Below, piece by piece: positions 17,379 through 24,923 of a stretch of DNA of 64,000 bases. This stretch comes from Streptomyces xantholiticus. GTDB taxonomy: Bacteria > Actinomycetota > Actinomycetes > Streptomycetales > Streptomycetaceae. How positions within the stretch are numbered: position 1 is the stretch's first letter; each line of letters opens with the position of its first letter. The notes below the pieces were generated by a model. That model had not been told where the DNA came from, searched no databases, and saw only the letters and a list, made by a program, of their open reading frames with translations. Where the stretch lies: contig NZ_BMWB01000004.1 of assembly GCF_014651015.1 (NCBI RefSeq), positions 313,742-377,741 of the forward strand, given 5' to 3'. Made by a program: the position numbers and the translations under genes.

Positions 17379-18773
17379 TCAGAACTGGAGGGACTTGGTC
17401 TGGAGATACTCGGCGAGGCCGTGCGGCCCGAGCTCGCGGCCGACGCCGGACTGCTTGTAACCGCCGAACGGCGCCAGCGGGTTGAACCGCCCGCCGTTGA
17501 TGTCGACCTGGCCGGTGTCCATCCGGCGGGCGAAGGCCACGGCTTCGGCGTCGTCGCCCGCCCACACCGCGCCGGCGAGCCCGTAGACGGTGCCGTTGGC
17601 GATGGCGAGGGCATCGTCCTCGTCCTCGTACCTCAGGATGGAGAGGACCGGGCCGAAGATCTCCTCCTGGGCGATGGTCATGCCGGGGGTGACGTCGGCG
17701 AAGACGGTCGGGCTGACGTAGTAGCCCGTCTCCAGCGGCGCTTCGGGGCCGCCGGCAACGAGCCGGGCTCCCTCGGCGACGCCCTTCGCGATGTAGCCCC
17801 GGACTCGTTCCCGCTGCTTGGCGTTGACGAGCGGGCCCACCCGGTCGCCGGGTACGTACTTGGCGACGGCGGCCGCGGCGAGTGCGACGGCCTCGTCGTA
17901 CCGGTCGCGGTGCACGAGCATCCGGGTCCATGCGCTGCAGGTCTGGCCCGAGTTGGACATCACGTTGGCGACACCGGCGTTCACCGCCTTCGCGAGGTCG
18001 GCGCTCGGCAGGATCACACTGGCGGACTTGCCGCCGAGTTCGAGCGCCACCCGCTTGATCGCGCCTCCCGCGGTGGCGCCGATCTGCCTGCCGACGGCGG
18101 TGGAGCCGGTGAAGGACACCAGGTCGACGCCTTCGTGCTCGGCGAGCGCCTGGCCGGCGACCGTCCCGAGGCCGGTGACGAGATTGAACACGCCCGCCGG
18201 GACGCCCGCGGCATGGACCGCCTCGGCGAAGAGCTGCGCGGTCAGCGGGGTGTCCTCCGCTGGCTTGAGCACGACGGTGCAGCCGGCTGCCAGCGCGGGT
18301 GCGACCTTGGCGACGATCTGGTGCAGGGGGTAGTTCCACGGGGTGATCGCGCCGACGACGCCGACGGGCTCCATCAGTACGGTGGAGTTGCCGAGCTTCT
18401 CCTCGAAGGAGTAGGAGCCGGCGAGCTCCGCGTAGGAGCCGGCGACCTTGACGGGCAGACTCGCGTGGACCGCCAGAGCCAGGGCGGGTGGTGCTCCGAG
18501 CTCGGCGGTGACCGTCTCGGCGATCTCCTCCGTCCGCCGTCCGAGCTCGTCGCGGAGTGCCGCGAGCCGCTGGGCCCGCTCGGCGGGCGGCGTCGCCGCC
18601 CAGGCGGGGAACGCGGCGCGGGCCGCGTGCACGGCGGCGTCGACGTCCTCCGCCGTGCCGGCCGGGACATGGCCGATGACCTGCTCGTCCGCAGGGTTGA
18701 CGACCGCGATCGTGTCCGGTGCCGCGGCCGGCTGCCACTGGCCGCCGATGTACATGCCGTCGTGGGCCTTCAT
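17379..18773 (-). CDS. NAD(P)-dependent aldehyde dehydrogenase
   Basis: 464 aa, normal for the family. Motifs: [21 protein letters not shown] with the general-base Glu (~residue 240), and [13 protein letters not shown] with the catalytic Cys (~274). It oxidises an aldehyde to the acid in the cytoplasm. It is first in the operon with the zinc alcohol dehydrogenase. The AAACTA-N7-TAGTTT repeat 37 bp upstream implies control by the TetR at 12242, together with the acyl-CoA dehydrogenase. Alcohol to acid, then CoA-ester oxidation, is a plausible pathway. The substrate is unknown. Confidence 0.95.
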   Translation of the reverse strand: MKAHDGMYIGGQWQPAAAPDTIAVVNPADEQVIGHVPAGTAEDVDAAVHAARAAFPAWAATPPAERAQRLAALRDELGRRTEEIAETVTAELGAPPALALAVHASLPVKVAGSYAELAGSYSFEEKLGNSTVLMEPVGVVGAITPWNYPLHQIVAKVAPALAAGCTVVLKPAEDTPLTAQLFAEAVHAAGVPAGVFNLVTGLGTVAGQALAEHEGVDLVSFTGSTAVGRQIGATAGGAIKRVALELGGKSASVILPSADLAKAVNAGVANVMSNSGQTCSAWTRMLVHRDRYDEAVALAAAAVAKYVPGDRVGPLVNAKQRERVRGYIAKGVAEGARLVAGGPEAPLETGYYVSPTVFADVTPGMTIAQEEIFGPVLSILRYEDEDDALAIANGTVYGLAGAVWAGDDAEAVAFARRMDTGQVDINGGRFNPLAPFGGYKQSGVGRELGPHGLAEYLQTKSLQF

Positions 18774-18809
18774 CGCTCTCCTCCACGCCTGGGGTAGGGT
18801 CCGCGCCCC

Positions 18810-18828
18810 AAACTAGCGCCGTTAGTTT
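18810..18828. promoter_or_regulatory. TetR operator AAACTA-N7-TAGTTT before the aldehyde dehydrogenase operon
   Basis: Perfect 6-bp arms with a 7-nt spacer. The same core (AACTA/TAGTT, N7) is at 12196-12212, which makes cross-regulation by one TetR likely. Confidence 0.7.
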
Positions 18829-18914
18829 TACGGCGCCAGAGGCATCCGGCGTGCCGACGGCCACTGTTTCAGCACGCACCGGGCGCTGACCACCGGGCCG
18901 CCCTCGCCGCGGTA

Positions 18915-20246
18915 TCAGGCGTCGAGCCCCGGCAGGTCCATGGGGGCGGGGCAGATCCGGCGGCCCTGGTGGTCGAAGACGTAGAGGTGGGCGAGGTCGA
19001 CGAGGAGCGGCACCTGGGCACCGGTGCGCAAGCTGAGGTCGGGGCCGGTGCGGACGACGAGGTCGCTCGGGTCGGCCGTCTGCCGCTCGCGGACGGGGGC
19101 GGGGTCCGGCTCGTCGAGCACCGCCACCGGCCCGGCGACCTGGGCGATCGCGCGGTCCTTCAGCCGGGTCAGCACCCCGGGGCCGGTACTCCTTCGCCGC
19201 CGCAGCGTCGCCTGCGGACGGGGGGATTCCAGATCGGCGACCACGGCAGGCCTGGAGCCGGTGTTGAAGTGGACCAGCGTCTCGTGCCCCTGGTACTCCG
19301 TGTGTTCGACGATCCCGGTCAGCGCGACCTCGCCCGGGCGGGCCTGGCTGGGCGGCGCGACCCGGGCGGCCTCCGAGCGCAGGCCCACGATGATCTGCCG
19401 TCCCTGCTGGATGCGGAGGAGTTGGTGGTCGGGGCTGAGGGGCTCCGGCAACGGCAGCCGTTGCCCGCCCAGGTCGATGGACATCCTGCCGTCGAGCGGC
19501 GCATGGACGACGGCCTGCAGCAGATTGATCCGGGGGGTGCCGATGAACGCGGCGACGAAGACGTTCGCCGGCAGGGCGTAGGTCTCGCGCGGGGTGCTGA
19601 CCTGCTGCAGCACGCCGCCCCGCATCACGGCGACCCGGTCGCCGAGCGACATCGCCTCCGCCTGGTCGTGCGTGACATAGATCGTGGTGACGCCCAACTC
19701 GGCGGTCAGCCGGGCGATTTCGGCGCGCAGATGGTTGCGCAGCTTGGCATCGAGATTGGAGAGCGGCTCGTCCATCAGGAAGACGGAGGGCCGCCTCGAG
19801 ATGGCCCGCCCCATCGCCACGCGCTGGCGTTCGCCGCCGGAGAGCTGTGCGGGGAAACGATCGAGGAGGTCCTCGATGCCGAGCATTCTGGCGGTGGCCT
19901 CGACGCGGGGATTGCGGTCGGCCCTCGGGTTCTCCAGCTTCAGCGGGAAGCCGATGTTCTCCCGGTTGGTCATGGTGGGGTAGAGCGCGAAGTTCTGGAA
20001 GACCATGGCCATGTCGCGCTCACGCGGCGGGAGGTCGTTGGCGTACTCGCCGTCCAGCAGCAGTTCGCCCTCCGTGATGTCCTCGAGACCGGCGATCATC
20101 CGCAGCACCGTCGACTTGCCGCAGCCGGAGGGCCCCAGCAGCACAAGGAACTCCCCCGGTGCGACACCGAGGGAGAAGCGGTCGACGGCGCGGGGAGCAC
20201 GGCCGTATCTCTTGCTGACATTGTGCAGAGCGATGGCGCGAGTCAT
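18915..20246 (-). CDS. ABC transporter ATP-binding protein, MalK/UgpC/MsiK type
   Basis: 443 aa. Walker A GPSGCGKST, Q-loop VFQNFALYPTMT, signature LSGGERQRVAMGRA, Walker B VFLMDEP, D-loop SNLDAK, H-loop YVTHD; the C-terminal TOBE region (residues ~245-443) is longer than usual (MalK ~370 aa) and includes a basic RRRRS linker. No permease or binding protein gene lies beside it, so it probably serves sugar ABC systems elsewhere, as shared ATPases of Streptomyces do. It is monocistronic. Confidence 0.9.
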   Translation of the reverse strand: MTRAIALHNVSKRYGRAPRAVDRFSLGVAPGEFLVLLGPSGCGKSTVLRMIAGLEDITEGELLLDGEYANDLPPRERDMAMVFQNFALYPTMTNRENIGFPLKLENPRADRNPRVEATARMLGIEDLLDRFPAQLSGGERQRVAMGRAISRRPSVFLMDEPLSNLDAKLRNHLRAEIARLTAELGVTTIYVTHDQAEAMSLGDRVAVMRGGVLQQVSTPRETYALPANVFVAAFIGTPRINLLQAVVHAPLDGRMSIDLGGQRLPLPEPLSPDHQLLRIQQGRQIIVGLRSEAARVAPPSQARPGEVALTGIVEHTEYQGHETLVHFNTGSRPAVVADLESPRPQATLRRRRSTGPGVLTRLKDRAIAQVAGPVAVLDEPDPAPVRERQTADPSDLVVRTGPDLSLRTGAQVPLLVDLAHLYVFDHQGRRICPAPMDLPGLDA

Positions 20247-20460
20247 AGGGTCCCGCCCGGGATGAGAAGGGGCAGCTGCGTCGCCAGAAGCTAACCCACC
20301 GTGTCCCGTCAGGGAATGGATTGCGCACGGCGGAAAGTGCGCTTGTTACGCATGTGTCCACCATTCGAGACGGGTTCCGGCGAGCGGCCGGAAAGAGACG
20401 GTGCCGCACGCCTCACGGCCCGGCGCTCCGCCACTGTGCTCCCACCGCCCGGCGTCCGGC

Positions 20461-20495
20461 CGCGGGGCCGCCGCGCCGTACCGGCCGGCCCCGCG
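20461..20495 (-). terminator. Hairpin downstream of the sortase gene
   Basis: Arms CGCGGGGCCG / CGGCCCCGCG (20461-20470, 20486-20495), 14 bp beyond the sortase stop on the minus strand. Probable terminator of the surface-protein/sortase operon. Confidence 0.55.
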
Positions 20496-20508
20496 TGCCA
20501 CGCGGTGG

Positions 20509-21333
20509 TCACACCTGTCGGACGTCCGTGAGATGCGCGAAGACGACGACATTGGCGGCGTATCCGGTCTTCTTGTCGAAGCTGCCGCCGCAGGTCAGCA
20601 GGCGCAGTTCGGGCCGGCCGGTGTGGCCGTACACCTCGGCGTCGGGGAAGTCCTCCTTCTTGTAGGTGCGCACCTTGTCGACGGTGAACACGGCCGTCCG
20701 CCGGTCCGCGCGTACGACGTCGACCTTGTCGCCCGGTTTCAGTGCGTTGAGGTTGAGGAAGATGGCGGGGCCGGTCCTGGTGTCGCGGTGACCGACCACC
20801 AGAGCGGTGCCCCGCTCACCGGGGGCCGGACCGTTGCGGTACCAGCCGACGATGCGCGGGTTGTTCACAGGAGGCGCGGTGAGCCGGCCGTGGCCGTCGA
20901 GACCGAGTCCCATCACCGGCGACTCGACGGTGATGGCCGGGATCGCCAGCTTCTTCGCCGGCGAGGGCGGCAGGGCGAGCACCGCCCCGCGCTGCGCCCC
21001 GGCCTGCTGCGCCGCCGGTGCCGGCTCGGAAGCCGGCGTCCCGGTCGCCGGCGTGGGCGCCGGGGCCGCGGAGCGGACGGTGAGCGGCGGCAGGTCGATG
21101 ACGTTCGACCCGCGGGGGCCTGCCGCGCTGCCCTCTGCCGCCCTCCCGGCCTTGGCGTCGTCCGCCGCCGCATCGGCCGCGACGGTGGCCGGCGACGCGT
21201 CCGGGGACGGGTCCTCGCACCCCCGGACGAGGCCGGTGACCAGCATGGCCGTCACGCTGAGCGTGACGGTCAGTCGGCAGGCGCGGCTTGGTCCGCGCCG
21301 GCGGCGACGGCTGCGGATGTTACGCGGCGCCAT
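20509..21333 (-). CDS. Class F sortase
   Basis: 274 aa. N-terminal basic stretch and one membrane anchor (residues ~20-38, with a Cys nearby), then an Ala/Pro-rich linker to ~130, then the sortase domain: AIPAITVESPV, catalytic His in VVGHRDTR, catalytic Cys in LRLLTCGGSF, and a late basic residue. It would cleave a sorting signal on exported proteins. The gene overlaps the upstream surface-protein gene by 14 bp, so the two are coupled and the neighbour is the natural client. Class F sortases of actinobacteria are poorly characterised. Confidence 0.9.
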   Translation of the reverse strand: MAPRNIRSRRRRRGPSRACRLTVTLSVTAMLVTGLVRGCEDPSPDASPATVAADAAADDAKAGRAAEGSAAGPRGSNVIDLPPLTVRSAAPAPTPATGTPASEPAPAAQQAGAQRGAVLALPPSPAKKLAIPAITVESPVMGLGLDGHGRLTAPPVNNPRIVGWYRNGPAPGERGTALVVGHRDTRTGPAIFLNLNALKPGDKVDVVRADRRTAVFTVDKVRTYKKEDFPDAEVYGHTGRPELRLLTCGGSFDKKTGYAANVVVFAHLTDVRQV

Positions 21334-21994
21334 GGGCGCGGCGGCGGGCCCGTCGGACGAGGACCAGCCCGGCCACTCCGGCGGCGCCCGTGACGACCGC
21401 GGTGGTCAGGCCTGTGGAGGAGCCCTTCTCCGCGCCGCTCCCACCGCCGCCGCCTGCCATACCGCCACCGCCTGCGGGCACGGCGCCGTGCGGCGAGTCC
21501 TCGGACCAGTCCGTGCCGTTGTCCTGGGGCTTGCCCTCCGGCCCCTTGGCTCCCTGCTTGTTGCCGTACTTGTCGCAGTCGACGGTGAAGACCTTCTGCT
21601 TGGGCTCGGTGTTGCCCGGGACCTCCCACGTGAGCAGGTAGTCGCCGTCGGGGAGCGCGTACTCCTCGGTGTGGCCGCGGCCGGCGATGAGCGCGATGGT
21701 GTCGTTCAGTGTGGGCCCGGAGGCCGACGGCGGCTGCGGAGTGATGGTCCACTCGAGCAGCTCCAGGCTTTCGAAGTTGAACGCGCTGAGGCTGAACTTG
21801 CAGACACCCTTGAGGTCGTCCCGCGTGTCCCAGTGCGGGACACCGGCGTTGTGGATCTTGAGGTCGCCACTGTCACCGGGCTGGGCGAACGCCGCCGGCG
21901 CGCCCGCCAGCGTCACTCCGGCACAGGCCAGAGCGGCGAGAGCGGCAGCCCCCGTGCGGACACGGCGGGGACGGAGAGTTGCGGTCCTGCTCAT
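21320..21994 (-). CDS. Secreted, C-terminally membrane-anchored protein paired with the class F sortase
   Basis: 224 aa from the ATG (MSRTATLRPRR) with GGAG upstream. Signal peptide to about residue 40 (AAFAQPG), then a beta-rich domain with two Cys (GVCKFSLS, FTVDCDKYG) to ~150, a Gly/Ser-rich linker (GGGGMAGGGGGSG), a hydrophobic helix TTAVVTGAAGVAGLVLV and a basic tail RRARRRAHGAA. The tail layout is that of a sortase client, but I see no LPxTG or LAxTG pentapeptide. It overlaps the sortase gene. Role unknown; probable surface protein. Confidence 0.8.
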   Translation of the reverse strand: MSRTATLRPRRVRTGAAALAALACAGVTLAGAPAAFAQPGDSGDLKIHNAGVPHWDTRDDLKGVCKFSLSAFNFESLELLEWTITPQPPSASGPTLNDTIALIAGRGHTEEYALPDGDYLLTWEVPGNTEPKQKVFTVDCDKYGNKQGAKGPEGKPQDNGTDWSEDSPHGAVPAGGGGMAGGGGGSGAEKGSSTGLTTAVVTGAAGVAGLVLVRRARRRAHGAA

Positions 21995-22109
21995 GCGAGG
22001 CTCCTTCAAGCCGATGCGATTGTCATACTGATCACGCGATCGCCTGACTAAATGTCACGGATTCGGCAGGAAACAGAGCTGAAACGCTGAGAAGCCGTCA
22101 GAAATGCCC

Positions 22110-23378
22110 CTACCAGGGGACACGACGTGTATGCCGACCGGGCGACTCCGCCCCGTTCGCACGCTGCGGTCCGCCGTCCTCCGCGGTCCCACCCGGGCGT
22201 CCGCCACCTGCGGGTTCATGTCCGGGTCTGCCCGTACGCGCGGCAATCGCACCCGAAGCGAACAGCAACGCGCCCAGCATCACGAACGGCGCCGCCGTAC
22301 CGGCGACGCCGGCAATCAGTCCGGCACAGGCCGGTGCGGCCACCTGGCCGAGGCGGTTGCCGGTCAGCCGAAGGGCGAGCGCCGTCGACCGCGCCTGTAC
22401 CGGGGCCGCCTGCACCACCGTCGTCATGGACAGCGGCTGCCCGACGCCCAGGCAGAAGCCGAGCGCCGCCAGCATCGGCGCGAGCGCCCACAGCGGCACC
22501 GGCAGGGCGATGCCCGCGCACAGCACACCTCCGAGCAGGCACGTCACGGTGAGAAGCACCGTACGGCCGAGCAGACGGATCAGCGGCGTCATCACCAGCC
22601 GGCACGCGATGGTGGCGGCGGCCCGCAGGCTCAGCAGAGCCCCCACGACGACGGGTTCGATACCGCGGTGCTCGCCGACCACCGGCAGGTACGCGGTGAG
22701 GATGTCGGTGGCCGAGAGCACGGCGAGGCTGATGCAGATCCCCGCCGGTACGCCTCGGGTGCGCAGGATGCGGTGCACGGGCACCTTCGCCGCCCGCTCG
22801 CCCTCCTGTGCACCGACTCCATCCACCGGGCGCTCGATACGCCACGACGAGGTCAGGGAGACCGCCGCGACACCGGCAGAGACGACGAGCGCCAGCGCGC
22901 TCGTACGGGCCATGTCGTCACCGATCAGCGCACCCGCGGCCACCGGCCCGGCCAGCTGACCGAGCGAGGCACCGATGGTGAAGTGCCCGAAGTTCCGGTC
23001 CTGTTCGGCCGGGGCGGACTGCCGGGCCACGATCGACTGTGCGCCTATGACGAAGCACAGATGGCCGAGACCCATCACGCCGCTCCACGCCGCCATCGCG
23101 GCGAGCGAGCCCGCCAGTCCGCAAAACGCACAACCGCCGGCGATCAGTACGACGCCGACCGGCAGCAGTGGCGCGCACCGGCCGCGGTCGGTCCTGCGGC
23201 CCAGCGGTACGGCGGCGAACAGCGGGAGCAGCGCGTACACACCGGCGATCACACCGATCGCCCACTCGTCCGCACCGAGCGAGAGCGCCCGGTACGAGAC
23301 GGCCGGACGCGCCATCGACACCGCCCCCTGCGCGAAGCCGAAGGCGATGACGAGACGCAGCAGCCACAGTCGGCCCAT
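22110..23378 (-). CDS. MFS transporter (12-TM type), coupled to citrate transporter
   Basis: 422 aa with about 12 hydrophobic helices. The chosen ATG (MGRLWLLRLVIAFG) lies one base after the citrate-transporter TGA; the longer reading runs back through that gene. MFS signatures include the charged loop RRTDRGR between helices 2 and 3. No Shine-Dalgarno is evident, consistent with reinitiation. The substrate is unknown; the pairing with a CitMHS protein hints at organic-acid or metal-complex transport. The C-terminal ~35 aa are hydrophilic (RPGHEPAGGGRPGG). Confidence 0.85.
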   Translation of the reverse strand: MGRLWLLRLVIAFGFAQGAVSMARPAVSYRALSLGADEWAIGVIAGVYALLPLFAAVPLGRRTDRGRCAPLLPVGVVLIAGGCAFCGLAGSLAAMAAWSGVMGLGHLCFVIGAQSIVARQSAPAEQDRNFGHFTIGASLGQLAGPVAAGALIGDDMARTSALALVVSAGVAAVSLTSSWRIERPVDGVGAQEGERAAKVPVHRILRTRGVPAGICISLAVLSATDILTAYLPVVGEHRGIEPVVVGALLSLRAAATIACRLVMTPLIRLLGRTVLLTVTCLLGGVLCAGIALPVPLWALAPMLAALGFCLGVGQPLSMTTVVQAAPVQARSTALALRLTGNRLGQVAAPACAGLIAGVAGTAAPFVMLGALLFASGAIAARTGRPGHEPAGGGRPGGTAEDGGPQRANGAESPGRHTRRVPW

Positions 23379-23379
23379 G

Positions 23380-24789
23380 TCAGATGATGCCGAAGAGGAT
23401 CCCGGCGCCGAGGACCACGAGGCAGGTGAGGGCGGCCCACTTGACGGTGAACCGGGTGTGGTCGCCGAATTCGACCTTGGCCATGCCCACGAGGACGTAG
23501 ACCGCGGGGACGAGCGGGCTGGACATGTGCAGGGGCTGGCCGACGAGCGAGGCGCGGGCGATCTCCAGCGGTGAGACTCCGTGCGCGGCGCCGGCTTCGG
23601 CGAGGACGGGCAGGACACCGAAGTAGAAGCCGTCGTTCGACATGAAGTAGGTGAGCGGGAGGCTCAGCAGGCCCGTGACGATCGCCATGTGCGGGCCCAT
23701 GGCCTCGGGGATGGCGCCGACGAGCCAGTCGGCCATGTGCTCGACCATGCCGGTGCCGGTGAGGACGCCGGTGAAGACGGCGGCGGCGAAGACCATGCCG
23801 GAGACGTTCAGGACGTTGTCGGCGTGGGCCGCGATACGGGCCTTCTGATCGGCCATCTTCGGGAAGTTGACGGTCAGGGCGAGGGCCGCGCCGAGCAGGA
23901 AGAGCACCGGGATCGGCAGCAGTTCCATGATCATGGCGGTGAGCAGGGTGAGCGTGAGACCGGCGTTGAACCAGTACAGCTTGGGGCGCAGGGTCTCACG
24001 CCGGGGGTCCAGGCCCTGGAAGGCGCCGTCATGGTGCGGGGCTTCGGCATCCGCGCCGGTGCCGGTGCCCGCACCGCCGGTCGCCGCGCCCGCACCGCCG
24101 GTCGCCGCGCCCTCGCCGCCGGCCTTGACGAGCACCGTCTCGGTCTGCGGCTGAAGCGCCTCGTGAAGGGTGAGGTGGCCGAGGCGGGTGCGCTCGCGCC
24201 GCCCCAGCACATAGGCGAGGACGAGGACGAACAGGAGCCCGACGCCCAGCGCGGGGATCATCGGAACGAAGATGTCGCCGGCGTCCAGCTTGAGCGCGGT
24301 GGCCGCACGGGCGGTGGGGCCACCCCACGGCAGGGTGTTCATGATGCCGTTCGCCGTGGCCGCGATGCCGGTCAGCACGACCAGGCTCATCTTCAGGCGC
24401 TTGTAGAGCGGATACATCGCCGAGACGGTGATCATGAAGGTGGTGGAGCCGTCGCCGTCGAGCGAGACGATCGCGGCGAGCAGCGCCGTACCGACCACGA
24501 TGCGCAGCGGATCGGCCTTGCAGAAGCGCAGGATGCCCCGCACGATCGGGTCGAAGAGACCGACGTCGATCATCACGCCGAAGTAGACGATGGCGAACAT
24601 CAGCATCGCCGCGGTGGGCGCGAGATTGCCCACGCCCTCGATGACGTAGTCCCCCAGCTGCGCGCCCTGCCCGACGGCGACACAGAAGAGTGCGGGGATG
24701 AGAACCAGCGCCGCGATCGGCGACATCTTCTTCATCATGATCAGGACCAGGAAGGTCGCGATCATGGCGAAGCCGAGGATTGTCAGCAT
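23380..24789 (-). CDS. CitMHS-family citrate (Mg/Ca-citrate:H+) transporter
   Basis: 469 aa, ~12 hydrophobic segments. Family features: MKKMSPIAALVLIPALF, AIVSLDGDGSTTFMITVSAMYPLY, NTLPWGGPTARA, and YFMSNDGFYFGVLPVLAEAG. These proteins import divalent-metal citrate with protons. A Gly/Ala repeat in the central cytosolic loop (~225-245) is coded by a 21-bp tandem repeat. Its 5' end is unusual: the 15 bases directly before the ATG pair perfectly with an upstream 15-mer, so start access or the promoter is probably regulated. It is followed by a coupled MFS gene. Confidence 0.93.
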   Translation of the reverse strand: MLTILGFAMIATFLVLIMMKKMSPIAALVLIPALFCVAVGQGAQLGDYVIEGVGNLAPTAAMLMFAIVYFGVMIDVGLFDPIVRGILRFCKADPLRIVVGTALLAAIVSLDGDGSTTFMITVSAMYPLYKRLKMSLVVLTGIAATANGIMNTLPWGGPTARAATALKLDAGDIFVPMIPALGVGLLFVLVLAYVLGRRERTRLGHLTLHEALQPQTETVLVKAGGEGAATGGAGAATGGAGTGTGADAEAPHHDGAFQGLDPRRETLRPKLYWFNAGLTLTLLTAMIMELLPIPVLFLLGAALALTVNFPKMADQKARIAAHADNVLNVSGMVFAAAVFTGVLTGTGMVEHMADWLVGAIPEAMGPHMAIVTGLLSLPLTYFMSNDGFYFGVLPVLAEAGAAHGVSPLEIARASLVGQPLHMSSPLVPAVYVLVGMAKVEFGDHTRFTVKWAALTCLVVLGAGILFGII

Positions 24790-24871
24790 GGGGACACCTA
24801 ACGTTCATCCTTGAACGGCCACCGGCAGAAGCGGCCACCGGGTTGTGGTCCGGACGACGTTAGGTGTCCCC
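24790..24871. repeat. 15-bp perfect inverted repeat flanking the citrate transporter start
   Basis: Arms GGGGACACCTAACGT (24790-24804) and ACGTTAGGTGTCCCC (24857-24871), spaced 52 bp. In the transcript the downstream arm ends at the ATG and contains the only Shine-Dalgarno-like AGGTG, so hairpin formation would bury the ribosome site. The spacer holds a direct repeat (CGGCCACCGG at 24817-24826 and 24831-24840 region). It could be a two-site operator instead. Confidence 0.75.
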
Positions 24872-24923
24872 ATCTGCTGTTAACAAGGTGTTGACGCATG
24901 AGCAATACGAGCAAAAGCCCAGG

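Noticed and set aside
16264..18879. An 871-codon reading frame that would fuse a basic protein to the alcohol dehydrogenase
   Set aside because: The upstream part is the wrong frame of the aldehyde dehydrogenase gene; a GTG with AAGGAAA at 17343 starts the real alcohol dehydrogenase.
24040..24130. Short tandem repeats as a mobile or CRISPR-like element
   Set aside because: They encode an Ala/Gly loop inside the citrate transporter and stay in frame; no spacers.
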